64,000 bases of DNA from Adiantum capillus-veneris (GCA_014529385.2 CM043963.1:78888412-78952411); one strand, 5' to 3'. Shown: positions 46,056 through 57,396, counted from the first letter of the stretch. Numbers and translations are program-made. The notes: a model not told the origin generated them from the sequence alone.

Positions 46056-46808
46056 TCATTCTCTGTAGTCTCTTTTCATGTGACCCTTCTTGCCACAATG
46101 GTAGCATTCTATGTCACTCTTGTCTTTAGCACTGCGGGACTTGCTACGAGATTGATTCCTCTTTCCACCTTTGTAATTTTCTTTAGTCCTTCCCCTGACA
46201 ACTAAGGCTATTCCTTTGCCTTTGTCCATTGTCTTTCTGTTGGTTTCTTCAGTAAGCAGACTGCCTTCTACACCTGCTATGGTCAAACCATCTGGAGGTG
46301 CAGAATTACTCAAAGCTGTGTGAAAAGTGTCCCAAATTTCCGGCAATGTGATCAACAGGAACATAGCTCTAACAGGTTCATCAAACTTGATACCTTGAGC
46401 TGACAACTGACTGTAGATGGTGTTGAATTCATTCAGATGATTGGACATAGGTGTCCCTTCTTTCATCTTCAAGTCAACAAGCTTCTTAAGCCAGTATACC
46501 TGTGAAGCTGCACTCTGCTTCTCATAAAGATCACTCAACTTTGTCCATGCTTCATAAGCCGACATCTCGTCTGCTACATTGAAGGAAACGCTTTCTGCCA
46601 AAGTCAGCATAATGGTAGAAAGTGCCAATTCATCCATTTCGCTCCATTCATCTTCGTCCATATCTTCTGGTTTTATCCCCTTGAGCTTTATAGGTTTTAT
46701 CTGCTTCTTTTGTACCAACACGTGCCAAATATGCTTCTTCCACAATGGGAAATTGGTTCCATCCAGCTTCTTGATATTGTAAAGAGCAGTGTCCTGTGAT
46801 CCAGCCAT
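46056..46808 (-). pseudogene. gag of the Copia element
   Basis: MAGSQDTALYNIKKLDGTNF start, a UBN2-type gag core (AYEAWTKLSDLYEKQSAASQ, 'NEFNTIYSQLSAQG'), a basic region and a zinc knuckle CYHCGKKGHMKRDY in which the last Cys is Tyr. A TGA (46056-46058) ends it two residues later, and the same frame continues. The 250 residues before the stop are undamaged. Confidence 0.9.
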
Positions 46809-47856
46809 AGCTACACTTCCCAGTAGTTTACTTTCCTGGGAAAAATTCAGCAGAGTTTCCCTTGTAAACTGACCTCTGAACCAGTATCAACCTGTCAAAT
46901 GAACCAAGAAAGCTTCAGATTCTGCATAGATTTCGGCAGAGTCTCCTTTGTAAAATGGCTCTGGTGTACTCAAAAAACAGACCAAAAACAGCTCAAAAAC
47001 ACTGTCTCTCTAACACTGTAAGCTGCGGGTAAACCTGTCCTGCACCTGTACTGTCTCTCACTGTCCTGTAAAAAGCATGGACTACGACAATGCCTCAACG
47101 GTAGTAAAGCAAAGATTCAATCCCAACTGTCTAACTCACAGTCAATACATCCTAGCTGCCTATCTAAGGGTGCTCGAGGGATAGCTCCAAGACCTGTATC
47201 ACCGAAAGGATCTCAACATTCGAGAATCCCCCATCTCAATAAAACCTCACTCGACCCTCAAAAAAGGCTGCAGTAAATCTGACAATACATAGACTTCCCA
47301 CAAAGTCATACATCCACAAATTTCCCACTATATGCTGTAACCGCTGCGGCGGTTGTTTGCTGCGTGACTCACAGCCAACAAACCCTCAACAGACATACAT
47401 CATCTCTGACAATACATCCCATGTGGAAGTACCTGCAATGTCAGGATGAAATCTGGAATATCAAGCAGTAAACACAAGCTACCTGATGAACTAGTGGATG
47501 TCGCCTACAGTCTGTGTGTAGATGCGCCCGTGCTGTATGTGACATGCCTCCAAGAACTGTGAGCGGTCCTTCGATGTGTAGACAACCACAAATCAATACT
47601 TTGGGAGTAGGCCGAGACCCCAAATTTGCAGAGTCGGATCTGCACCCGCGAAGACCACGTAGTCGAAAATGGCATGCGCAGAACTTTGTCGAAGCCGAAC
47701 GGTGGCCGAGATGACCTCAGAATGAAATTCTGAGAACACCAAGCCCTTCCGACTTACTCATAGGATTTGGGGCCATGTCTTCGCCTGTCGAATCTCACTC
47801 CAATCTGAGCAGGTGACTCTGGCTACCTACAAATGCTGCCCCGAGCCTCGATCTGA
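46809..47856 (-). other. leader of the Copia element, no gene
   Basis: About 1 kb between primer binding site and gag with no domain-bearing frame. Short frames on either strand are not supported. Confidence 0.65.
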
Positions 47857-47868
47857 GCTCTGATACCA
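47857..47868 (-). other. primer binding site of the Copia element (tRNA-iMet)
   Basis: Minus strand TGGTATCAGAGC, two bases from the LTR. Confidence 0.92.
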
Positions 47869-47870
47869 GT

Positions 47871-48062
47871 TGAAGGAGTACGAGCGGAAGTGCGACGTGA
47901 GAGAAAGTGCGAGAAGAAGAGCACGAAGATATGGTGAACTCGCTCTACTGTAATGTGTAGAGCATAGTGAGTTCTTATTAGGGTTTTACAAAAGAATATG
48001 TGTACATACCTGGTGGCCCGTCCACTTACCTGGGCGACTACATTGGGCTTTATACCCCAACA
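47871..48062 (-). repeat. 5' LTR of the Copia element
   Basis: 192 bp, TGAAGGAGTACGAGCGG ... TATACCCCAACA. Partner of 42554-42745. Confidence 0.95.
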
Positions 48063-50830
48063 CTATGCTCGTAGATGATCAAGCCAATGTCGAACATACT
48101 GTGTACTGCAATAGTCACTTAGCAAATGCACGAACCACCATGAGATGGTGTCCATGCAGGAAGTAACTTCATCCTTTGTGTAAGAAACTCTGAAGGTAGG
48201 AATCCAAATGATTAGGAGTGTAGAAGAGTAATTGCACTACCATCTAAGCCAAGTTGCAAGATGCTTCATCTCTTGTATCTAGCGGGTAAACTCTCCAAGA
48301 GATTCCAAACCATGAACTTATCTAGAAAGAGATCGAAGATCGTCCCGCTAAGTCCATGTAGATGATCCTATGAAGCAAGTGACGTGATGTGTCAAGGTCA
48401 ATGGTAAGTGTCTGTCCTCCCAATATGGAGGTGTTTTCTTTGGGAATGTTGGAATCCCATATGCCATGAGCATGGCTATATCGTACGTGAGCTCCTTTGA
48501 TGAGTGCATAGGTGTGCCATAGCGAACCACAAGTCACCACCTCCTCTGGAGTGTGAAACCGCCAAAATATGGCTGGAATGAATGGATCTGCCCAATGACA
48601 AAGATACTGCAACAGTCACTGAGAGACTGAATGGACCACTACGAGATGATGTCCTGGCTGGAGGTAACTTCAGCCTATGTGAAAAACACAAGCAAAAAGG
48701 TTGCTGTGCACCCAAAAACACGATCACGAGGTGATAAAAACGCTTCTGTCCATTAATTTTCAGCGTGCTCGTACACTCCCAGCAGGGTCCAAAACGGTGT
48801 AGACGGTGTAGGGATGGTGGGGAATCAATGTTAGAGCCCTTGGTGGGCTGAAAATAGAGAAATTAGCAGTGGAAGTATGGTTGAAATCTAATGATCTAAA
48901 GAGGAACAGGATTGGCAAGGCGAGCTGGTGTGGAAGGCAAGATTTAGGGTTGAAAAGCTGAGCGCTGCCTTCTTGTTGCAAAAACAATACAATTGTCCAA
49001 AAATGTGTCCATGTAGATGCTCTTGTGTATCAAGAGATCTAATGTGTCGAGGTCAAGTGGTAAGTGTCTGTCCACCCAAGATGGTGGTGTTTTCTCTCGG
49101 AATGTCAGAATCCCATATGCCATGAGCATTGCTGTATCTTATGTGAACTCCTTTTATGAGTGCATAGGTGTGTCCTTAGAAAACCACAAGTCACCACCTC
49201 CTCTAGAGTGCGCAACCGCCGAATTATGGCTGGAAGTGAATGGATCTCCCCGATGACGAAGATACTGTGTACTGCAACAGTCACTGAGAGACCGAACATA
49301 CCACTACGAGATAATGTCCTGGCTGGAGGTAACTTCATCCTATATGAAAAACACAAGTAAAAAGGCTGCTGTCCACCCAAAAACGTGATTGCGAGGTGAT
49401 AAAAAAGCTTCTGTCCATTGATTTTTAGCATGCTCGTATGCTCCCAGCAAGGTCCAAAACGGTGTAGAGGGTGTAGGGATGGTGGGAAATCAATGTTAGA
49501 GCCCCTAGTGGGCTGAAAACATAGAAAATAGTAGTGGAAGTATGGCTAAAATCTAATGAGCTAAAGAGGAACTAGATTGGCAAGGCGAGCTGGTGTGGAA
49601 GGCAAGATTTAGGGTTGAAAAGTTGAGCGCTGTTTTCTTGTTGCAAAAACAATCCAATTGTCCAAAAACGCATCTCCCTAAGTCCATGTAGATGCTTTTG
49701 TGTAAGCAAGTGATCTGACATGTCGAGGTCAAGTGGTAAGTGTTTGTCCACCCAAGAAGGTGGTGTTTTCTCTGGGAATGTCGGAATCCCATATGCCATG
49801 AGCATGGCCATATCTCGTATGCACTCCTTTTCTGAGTGCATAGGTGTGTCCATAGCAAACCACAAGTCACCTCTTCCTTTGGAGTGTGCAACCGCCGAAT
49901 GATGGTTGGAATGAATGGATCTCCCAGGGACTCTATGCCCGTAGATGATCAAGCCGATGTCGAACATACTATGTATTGCAACAATCACTTAGAAAACGCA
50001 CGGGCCACCATGTGATGGTGTCCTGGTAGGAAGTAACTTCATCCTTTGTGTAAGAAACTCTGAAGGTAGAAATTCAAATGATCAAGAGTGTAGAAGAGTA
50101 ATTGCACTACCATCCAAGCCAAGCTTTGGATGACTCAGGATGTAGTCGCGGGATGCTTCATCTCTTGTATCTGGCTAGTAAACTCTCCAAGAGATTCCAA
50201 AGCACTGAAGTCCCATTGTAGTCTCTAGATCCAAGCAATGAAGTTGTTTAGGAAGAGACCAAAGATCCTCTCCCTAAGTGCATGTAGATGCTGCTGTGTA
50301 AGCAAGTGATATGATGTGTTGAGGTCAAGTGGTAAGTGAGTGTCCACCCAAGATGGAGGTGTTTTTTCTGGGAATGTCAAAATCACATATGCCATGAGCA
50401 TGGCTATATCTTATGTGAACTCCTTTGATGAGTCCATAGGTGTGTCCATATCAAACCACAAGTCACCACCCCTCCTTTGGAATGTGCAACCACCGAATGA
50501 TGGCTGGAATGAATGGATCTCCAAGGATTGTGAGCCATAGATGATCAAGCCAACTTCAAAGATACTGTGTACTGCAACAATTAGTGAGAGACCGAATGGA
50601 CAACTACGAGATGGTGTCCTGACGGAGATAATTTCATCCTATGTGAAAACACAAGAAGAAAGGTTGCTGTCCACCCAAAAACGCGACTACAAGGTGAAAA
50701 AAACGCTTCTATCCATTGATTTTCAGTGTGCTTGTATGCTCCCAACAGTTTCCGGAATGGTGTAGAGGGTGTAGGGAGGGTGAGGAATCAATGTTAGAGC
50801 CCCTGGTGTGGGCTGGAAAAAGAGAAAGTA
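48063..50830. repeat. tandem array D, right part
   Basis: Continuation of the array. The tag CCATATGCCATGAGCATG or a variant lies at ~48457, 49112, 49789 and 50386 (spacing 655, 677, 597). With the Copia insertion removed, the spacing across the junction is ~539 bp. Minus-strand reading DMAMLMAYGIPTFPEKTPPS (49740-49800) is partly kept in each unit but interrupted elsewhere. Confidence 0.8.
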
Positions 50831-50833
50831 GTA

Positions 50834-51220
50834 GTGGAAGTATGGCTGAAATCTGATGATCTGAAGAGGAAAACACGATCGGCAAGGCAAGCTGGTGTGG
50901 ATGTATGCAAGATTGATCTAAGGTACGTTGGCAGGGATCTTATGTATAATAATGGGAGTCTCGGAGGTGGAATGATTACTCCTCAGAAACAGTTATACGG
51001 GAAATACCATGGGCATCATTGCTTGGTATGGGACCCGGGTAAAGGGGCTCAATACTGGATTGTGGATTCCTGTCTAAAATGCATGTGTCGAAAGGCCTTT
51101 TCTAGCTCGTGTCCTAGATATCCAGTACATTCTCTAACTCAATGCCATTCGCACAAATCTCCAGCTGAACATAGGGGGCCTTATCTCCAAGCTCTGGTGT
51201 TTTCATCGGATTATTCCTGA
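50834..51220 (+). other. unidentified open frame, one arm of an inverted duplication
   Basis: A 128-residue frame that starts in the last array D unit. Its middle (VDVCKIDLRYVGRDL ... HGHHCLVWDPGKGA) is matched on the opposite strand at 51609-51790. No family is recognised. The downstream part (51069-51183) is repeated directly at 52868-52982. Confidence 0.35.
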
Positions 51221-51608
51221 AAGTATGAGGCCATGATATGGTGGAGAAAATGTAGTACTTGTGTGCACACTGGTGGAGGCAAGGGGGTTATCAGTGAAGG
51301 ATCTAACATCAACATCCGGTCCTTATGTCAAGCTCATCATTGGGCACAAAAGAACAACCCAATGAAGGTGGTAGTTCCATGAGGGATTTGGGAGAGTCGG
51401 GAATGCATATGCATTGCCAACAAGGGCTGCTATCTATAACCAATTTGCAGGTGGCAAATGCGAGGGGGCAAAGTGAAGAGAGTAAATGCTGGGAAGATAG
51501 AACAGATGTGAGGTTGTCAATGGCATCCGCACAAAGCTCAATGGATTTGATTTGTTCATACATCCTTGTCACTTTGCATTTCACTATAGTTGTATTTGAA
51601 ATCCAAAC

Positions 51609-51899
51609 CTAAGCCCCTTTTCCTAGGTCCCATACCAGGCGGTTATGCCCATTGACTTTCTTGCATAACTGAGATTGAGAAGTGATTGTCTCAACTCGGA
51701 GACCCCTGCTATCACGCGTCAAGTCCCTATTGTCATACATCATAATAGACTTGCATACATCCACCATCAGTGGGTCTCTCTCAGCCCTAATACATGCCCA
51801 TTCTGTGAGCTTATACGCAAAAAAGGGAACCAACTGTGGTTTTCGTTCGGCATCCCGACAACACTTAGTGTTCATACATGCCACAAGAGCTTTACTCAA
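51609..51899 (-). other. unidentified open frame, other arm of the inverted duplication
   Basis: A 96-residue minus-strand frame containing VDVCKSIMMYDNRDL ... NGHNRLVWDLGKGA, similar to 50834-51220 on the plus strand in both protein and DNA (roughly two thirds of bases by eye). About 550 bp separate the arms. No known domain. Confidence 0.35.
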
Positions 51900-52383
51900 G
51901 GTTGAAAAGGGGCTCTTGGCCCGCCAAAGATCTCATTTTTTGTCTTGCAATTCCTCGGGCTCTCAAGGCCCCTAGTATCCAAACGGAGTTTTAACCAAAT
52001 ATGGTCCTTCAATATGGTACAATGGTTCTTCAGATCTCTGACTTCACCTTTAGCCATGCTTCTCAGTAGTATCTGGCTCCGACACAGAAAAAAAAGCATT
52101 CCTGCGGCTCCAGGTTCTATCACCCAAACCCCGCAAAACCATACATTATTAAGAGCTAAACACTACTGACTATCCTGGCACACCTCGACATCTGTTATTC
52201 CTGCAAAATTACCACAAAAGGAAGTGTTGTTGGACCCGAATTTTGGCGTAATCCACAAGCACCATGCATCATAATAACCAGGCCATACCCCAAGCAACCT
52301 TTCGTTATCCTTTGTAGTTTAATGATCGACCAATGCGAGGTTTCTAAAATCATCTTCGCTAATCCAAAACATATTTCACATGG

Positions 52384-52569
52384 TCATAACTGACCTTGCC
52401 ACATATTCCAATCACCCATCAAAATGAGTTCTTTTTGGCTCGAAAAATCAAGAAGCAAACAACAAGTCCAAAATAGTCCATCTAGCTGGTCCAACGCTCC
52501 CTCGGACATGGCCCACAGATTGTGCATCCTGGCATTGACATTGAATCTCATCCTCAATAGCACATACAT
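52384..52569 (-). pseudogene. possible LINE endonuclease scrap
   Basis: A short minus-strand frame with LDQLDGLFWTCCLL and ELILMGDWNMWQGQ. Gly-Asp-Trp-Asn-Met after a hydrophobic strand is the metal-binding strand of plant LINE-type endonucleases. Upstream and downstream frames are too decayed to confirm it. A 60-residue match to one motif is weak evidence. Confidence 0.3.
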
Positions 52570-52600
52570 GGATCAAAAATTGTTCATGAGGGCACTCACA

Positions 52601-52807
52601 CTAAATCTCATCCTCAAAAGTGCATACATGTCCCACTGAATTGAGAGCCTTGGACACTCCGAAGCCCATTATCTTCTCAACCATAGGAGGGGGCTTATCA
52701 TAGTCTGATACCTTAGACATAACCGTTGACATAATACCACTATCCATCTCATCAAGCTCTTCTATAGACGCATGTACATCAACCACTGGCTCAAGCAAAC
52801 ACTCCAT
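52601..52807 (-). repeat. direct duplication, copy 1 (acidic ORF)
   Basis: Minus-strand frame MECLLEPVVDVHASIEELDE, also present at 53273-53460 (MECLIEPMVDVHASVEDLDE). Acidic, no known domain. The copies are in the same orientation, ~0.66 kb apart. Confidence 0.6.
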
Positions 52808-52867
52808 CTTACATGATCAGCTAATTGGATTAGCATTGTTCTCGTTTTCTCACCTAGAAACGTTTTG

Positions 52868-52982
52868 TCCAAAATGCATGTGTCGAAAGGCCTTTGTTGA
52901 CCCATGTCCTAGATACTTAGTACATTCTCTAGCTCAATGGTATCCACACAAATCTCTAGCTGAATATGGGGGGGCATATCTC
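52868..52982. repeat. direct duplication of 51069-51183
   Basis: AAAATGCATGTGTCGAAAGG and following sequence ('ccatgtcctagatacttag', 'acaaatctctagctgaa') are close to 51074-51183. With the 52601/53273 pair this indicates segmental shuffling across 51-53.6 kb. Confidence 0.75.
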
Positions 52983-53272
52983 TCGCCATGAAAGATGCAA
53001 ACAATGGAACCCAAGAGAGAAGAAATGGAAAATACACCTAGTATAGGATGGTAACGACGATGAAGTACATGCAAGAGCACATTCAAGTAGCCTTTCGAGA
53101 GCTCACAATACTCATAGCAGCAACCACAATTGATTTAAGGGAAGCACATTGTATTGCAGATGCAAATCACATATATATTATTTGAACGGGTGCATGATGT
53201 ACATCAAATTGGAGCATAGCGCATACATGGCCCAAAAATTGTTCACCAGGGCACTCACACTAAATCTCATCC

Positions 53273-53620
53273 TCAAAAGAGCATACATGTTCCACTGAAT
53301 CTCCGAAGACCATGTATTTGGTCAACCATAGGAGGGGGCTTATCATCGTCTGATACCTCAGACATAACCCCGCACATAACACCACTCTCCATCTCATCAA
53401 GATCTTCTACAGAGGCATGTACATCAACCATTGGCTCAATCAAACACTCCATCTTTGAACTATGCATATCGGGCTTGACTTGGCTCACATTATACTCTTG
53501 CAAATCATCCACCTCATGTGGTTGATCATAACCCCATATGTCGTGCATTGAGTCGCATACAATCACCTCATCTACATCTGTATTTGAAACAAAATTGCAA
53601 TCAGTGCATCTGGTGAACAT
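53273..53620 (-). other. unidentified acidic open frame
   Basis: A 115-residue minus-strand frame (MFTRCTDCNFVSNTDVDEV start). It overlaps the second copy of the 52601 duplication. The acidic N-terminal half (HDIWGYDQPHEVDDLQEY) is only here. It may be an exon of a decayed gene or transposon. No family recognised. Confidence 0.3.
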
Positions 53621-54060
53621 GACATGGGATTGAACTCAAGAATTTCAGCTAAATCATTTACTTCAAATCAAGATACAACTTCAAGTTTTGGTAGATTAGG
53701 TTTTTCTCAGAAGACCTATGGATCACCTACAGCAGCTTGGGAGTTAAATCAGGTTGATGATCGAGTAGGAAAGAGTTAGGCAAGGACAATTTTTTATTCA
53801 AATTGTGGACCAATGTTGCAAGACAGAGATGATGTTGTCCTATCAGGTAAGTATCATGGGAATCACGCTCCATTTGTTTCTGATGTCTCAAACTCAGGTG
53901 CAACAAATAGGGTGACTTATCATCCTCTTCATTCTACTACACCCCTCGTGATGCTTGCATTTGTGATGACCAATTATGAGTTCTTTTACCCTTTAGGAGC
54001 TGATGCTCCTTGGTCAAAGTCGAATTTCTTTCCCAGATCCACATGCCTTACTGGAATTGT
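53621..54060. other. no gene supported
   Basis: Contains a plus-strand frame of 118 residues (53813-54169) with no recognisable domain. It overlaps the PPR remnant on the other strand and is probably chance. Confidence 0.45.
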
Positions 54061-55043
54061 GTCTGGAGAGTTGCCCTCGCTTCGCAAAGCCCAGATCTTG
54101 TGTAGTTCCACAAGCCTTGAAGATGCAAGCGTAGGTGATTGCATCTTAAAAGCGCTTTGCACTCATTGAAAATGGCCGAAGGCTTCTTGGCCCTGCCTAT
54201 GTTGGGAATTTCACACAATCAATGCACTTCAAGAGTCAAAGGAGAAATCAATGAACAAATCGACAAAGGCATTGCCAAGCATGACCTCTTTTTTCAACAG
54301 CCCATGACTAAGAATATCACCATCGTGAATTCTTTTGCCTATATTGGCACTACCTGTATTGGGGAAAATCAAGCAATTAGTGCATTTGTTGACACAGCCC
54401 GGCGCCTATTGGCACTACCACTATTGGGAAAATCCAACAATCAGTGCATCTGCCCAAAGTGTGTTGGTCATTCCCCTACTGGGAAAATCCCGCAATCATT
54501 GTGCAATCCAATGGAGGACATCCTGTCAATTACAGTCGCCCATGGTAAAATCTTGCAAGCAAATAATCCTGGATCAAATGCAACCTTGCAATCAATTTGT
54601 GCCCTCGTTCATAAAGGCACCACATCTGGTATACATCTCGACCTTAGGCCTTCAAGGTGCAACCATAGGTGATAGTATCTAGAGAGATGCCTCCTTCTTC
54701 AAGTAGGAAGCATAGGCTATCTAGAGAGAGACCTTTTGTTCACAGCTAGTGAAAGTAGTACAAAGCTTCCTTCTTAGAGCCAAGTTGGGCTTAAAATATC
54801 TCAACGTTTCCTTACCACAACATGCTCAATAGCATAAGGACACATGCCTTCAAGGTCTAAGCATTTGTAATTGCATCTGCCACCTTTGGCATACATATAA
54901 ACCAACACATTGCCAATCACAACATGTTTTGCCAACAACCCCTGATTAGCAATCTCATCATGAGTTTTCTCAGACATGTGAAAGTCTATGTAGGGCCACA
55001 TACCTCTCAGGGTGCAAGCATAGGTGATTGCATATGGAGAAAG
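54061..55043 (-). pseudogene. decayed PPR (pentatricopeptide) gene fragments
   Basis: On the minus strand a PPR helix signature ITYxCTLKACG recurs in decayed form at 55028-55003 (ITYACTLRG), 54872-54842, 54674-54647 (ITYGCTLKA) and 54141-54108 (ITYACIFKACGTTQDLG). Between them lie the partner motifs THDEIANQGLLAKHVVIGNV then MYAKGG (~54890-54990) and RIHDGDILSHGLLKKEV then MLGNAFVDLF (~54343-54250). Spacing is irregular, with stops and small tandem duplications. PPR proteins normally edit or stabilise organelle RNA. The N-terminal side is cut by the LTR at 55044. This style of repeat is abundant in ferns and lycophytes. Confidence 0.75.
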
Positions 55044-55976
55044 TGTTAGCAGCTGGACACACCCCACGCCATCTAACTACTCGGCGGATTATTATTTTTT
55101 GTAATTAGTCATTCATTGAGGAAAACCCGGTTTTTCACCTTGTAAATATTGGGACTTACAGAAGTTTCCAGATTGTATCCCAGTTTTGATAGTTAGAAGG
55201 AGTAGATGGATGATTTTGGAACTTTAGGGTTTGAGAAGTTGTAAGGTATATATATCACTTTTTGACCTTAATGAAAGATCTTTTGTCATTTTAAACAAGT
55301 TTAAGTTTTGTGAGTGAGCGTACTGTGTACGTGAGAGAGAGTGTGAGCTTTGTCTTGACGCTACGTGTGCTACGGTGGTCGGAATCGAGTGCGGAGAAGT
55401 GTAGCGTGTTGCCCCCAACTAGAGCTACGAGCCGATACCAACATTGCGCGCATACGGTCCGGCTTCGGGAGCTTCTTCTACGAGCTTCATCGGTTGTTTG
55501 GGTGAGCATACGTTGTCCGATTTTGCATTGCAGCATATCCACATGTTCACATTGAGTAGAACCACACATTAGGCGCTTCAGATTTTGGAAACGAAGACCT
55601 GCAGATTTCAGCCAGACATCCTACGTGTTTTTGCACCGGGTGTTTTGGGTCGTGACTTTGGTTCACAGAGCTTAGGGAGAGTGGCCTATAGGTATTCGTA
55701 GGGTCTCCTTCAAGTTCTGTGGTGTTTGCGAAGTGTTTGATAGGCGTTCGGCTCTAGCAAGCATTGTAGGAAGCATCCTCTTTTGTTCTCTTGAAGACTG
55801 TGACTTAGACAACTGGTAGGGGCCTCTGTAGGAACTAGTTAGGAGTCGGTCGAGTGTAAGTTGACACCTTATGCTTGCTTCCACGCGCCTGTGGGTCGAG
55901 CTTCGTCCTTAGTTGACATTACTTGTTAGGTGAGTTCTCGCTGTGCTGACGTCCGTCGCGGTGTATCCGTCCAACA
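55044..55976 (+). repeat. 5' LTR of element E
   Basis: Starts TGTTAGCAGCTGG, where the PPR remnant is interrupted, and ends GTCCAACA. TGTTAG and CCAACA are near-inverted ends. Length 933 bp. A TATA-like run lies at 55245-55256. One half-site AGACATCCTACG (55614-55625) of the leader palindrome is present. The left boundary is inferred without the second LTR. Confidence 0.75.
55245..55256 (+). promoter_or_regulatory. TATA box in LTR E
   Basis: GGTATATATATCAC about 200 bp into the LTR, the only strong TATA run in it. Confidence 0.55.
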
Positions 55977-55977
55977 T

Positions 55978-55995
55978 TGGCGCCGCTGCCGGGGA
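55978..55995 (+). other. primer binding site of element E (tRNA-Asp type)
   Basis: TGGCGCCGCTGCCGGGGA, one base after the LTR. It is complementary to the 3' end of plant tRNA-Asp with a single mismatch (C for T at position 9). Confidence 0.88.
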
Positions 55996-56529
55996 CGAAA
56001 ACCTTAAGTAGGTGACCGAGACTAATCCTTGAGGATTGGGATTTTTGGCTTGCCAAGAGTCTCGCTTTACATTTAGATAGGATGAGAGGGTGGAGGACTC
56101 TCTAGGTCTTAGAGGGAGTTTAGGAAGCGTGTGTCTGGCCTAGATCCTTCGACTGAGGTAGAGGAGGTACACTTAGGAAGTTTTTTAGTTAGTAGTCGAG
56201 TTCTAGAGTAGGAACAGGGAGTGGGAGAAGCGGTGTGAAGAGAGCTTGAGAGTCCGGAGAGGCCAAAAGGCAACCAAAAACACCAATTATCACCATTTCT
56301 TCATGGTAGGTAGGAGTAGAGTAAGTAGAACATCATGATTCAGATCTAGAGCATTTCATGCATGTATACTTGCTTGGTAGAATCATTACAAGTTTGTAAA
56401 AGACGCAAAAAGATGCAAAAGTGTGGTTGAAAGCCTAATCGAAGTCCAAAGAATACTGTGAGTGTTTCTAATAGTCCTAAAGAGCATCAACAACATTCCT
56501 GTCAGGAAAAACTTTAATTTTAAGCCAGG

Positions 56530-56553
56530 AGACATCCTACGCGTAGTATGTCT
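56530..56553. promoter_or_regulatory. 24-bp palindrome, copy 1
   Basis: AGACATCCTACG then CGTAGTATGTCT. One base departs from perfect symmetry. Confidence 0.85.
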
Positions 56554-56971
56554 ACAGGCCAATCTGGGAGGAATTTTGGAATTTTGAGGTGACCGGTGTG
56601 TTCTGAAGGTAGGGTTTACCCTAATTTCAACTGCAAAGGGGAAATTTGGCCTTCTCTTGACAGGATAAGGCCAGATAGACTGAAATTGCTAGACATCCTA
56701 CCCAATTAGTGCAAAAGCATCAACTTGAAACCAAAACCTTAAGATGGCTGCATGAGTGTGCCTTGCATGATATATTGAGTGACTGAAAGGGTCTTCACCT
56801 CATTCGGGTAAGAAAATTGGGTTCAAAGTGGACTTTAGCACTTTTGACTGAAAGAAGAAAAACAACAGAAGTTTGAGACTTTTGGCATCCAAACTGAGAT
56901 CTAAGCATACCACTGGGATACTGACATCAGGGGGACGTTGTGGAACAAATCTGGGGTCAAGCAGGCCAAAA

Positions 56972-56995
56972 ACACATCCTACGCGTAGGATGTCT
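56972..56995. promoter_or_regulatory. 24-bp palindrome, copy 2
   Basis: ACACATCCTACG then CGTAGGATGTCT. One mismatch, at position 2. Confidence 0.85.
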
Positions 56996-57096
56996 ACTGA
57001 GTGATTTAGGACTCCAAACTGAAATCTGAGTATACCAAGATGATCAGCAACTCAATAAGAGATGAAGTCTTGAGTTTAAAGCCATTTTGAAGAAAA

Positions 57097-57120
57097 AGAC
57101 ATTCTACGCGTAGTATGTCT
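57097..57120. promoter_or_regulatory. 24-bp palindrome, copy 3
   Basis: AGACATTCTACG then CGTAGTATGTCT. The two arms have one mismatched pair. Confidence 0.85.
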
Positions 57121-57372
57121 AATGCAAGAAAGTGAAGCCATAATTGGACTTTGAGTATTGTAAGGGGTTATATAGCCTAAGGCAATCCTGCTAGTCAATT
57201 TTGGTCCAATTTGGAGTTGATTAGACTGATCAACACCATCATCAGGCCGTCGGAACAGATTTCTGACTCATTGACCAGCTTCTAGAAGTCCAAATCAAAA
57301 AGTAAAAACAGCTGTAAGCTTAGCACAACAAGGGGAAAATACAGTGCAGAAATCCAGGCTAGATGCAGCATG

Positions 57373-57396
57373 AGACATCCTATGCGTAGGATGTCT
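57373..57396. promoter_or_regulatory. 24-bp palindrome, copy 4
   Basis: AGACATCCTATG then CGTAGGATGTCT. One departure, at the central CpG. Confidence 0.85.

Larger units (their letters stand above)
42554..48062 (-). mobile_element. Ty1/Copia element, complete but defective
   Basis: Two 192-bp LTRs, an initiator-Met primer binding site (47857-47868) and a polypurine tract (minus strand AAGTGGGAGG next to 42745). Coding order is gag, protease, integrase, RT, RNase H. The flanks are CTACG (left, 42549-42553) and CTATG (right, 48063-48067), a 5-bp target duplication with one transition. The insertion interrupts array D ('gggactcta' ... 'gtagatgatcaag'). Total 5509 bp. Stops and frame changes in gag, protease-integrase and RT make it non-autonomous. 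Confidence 0.95.
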
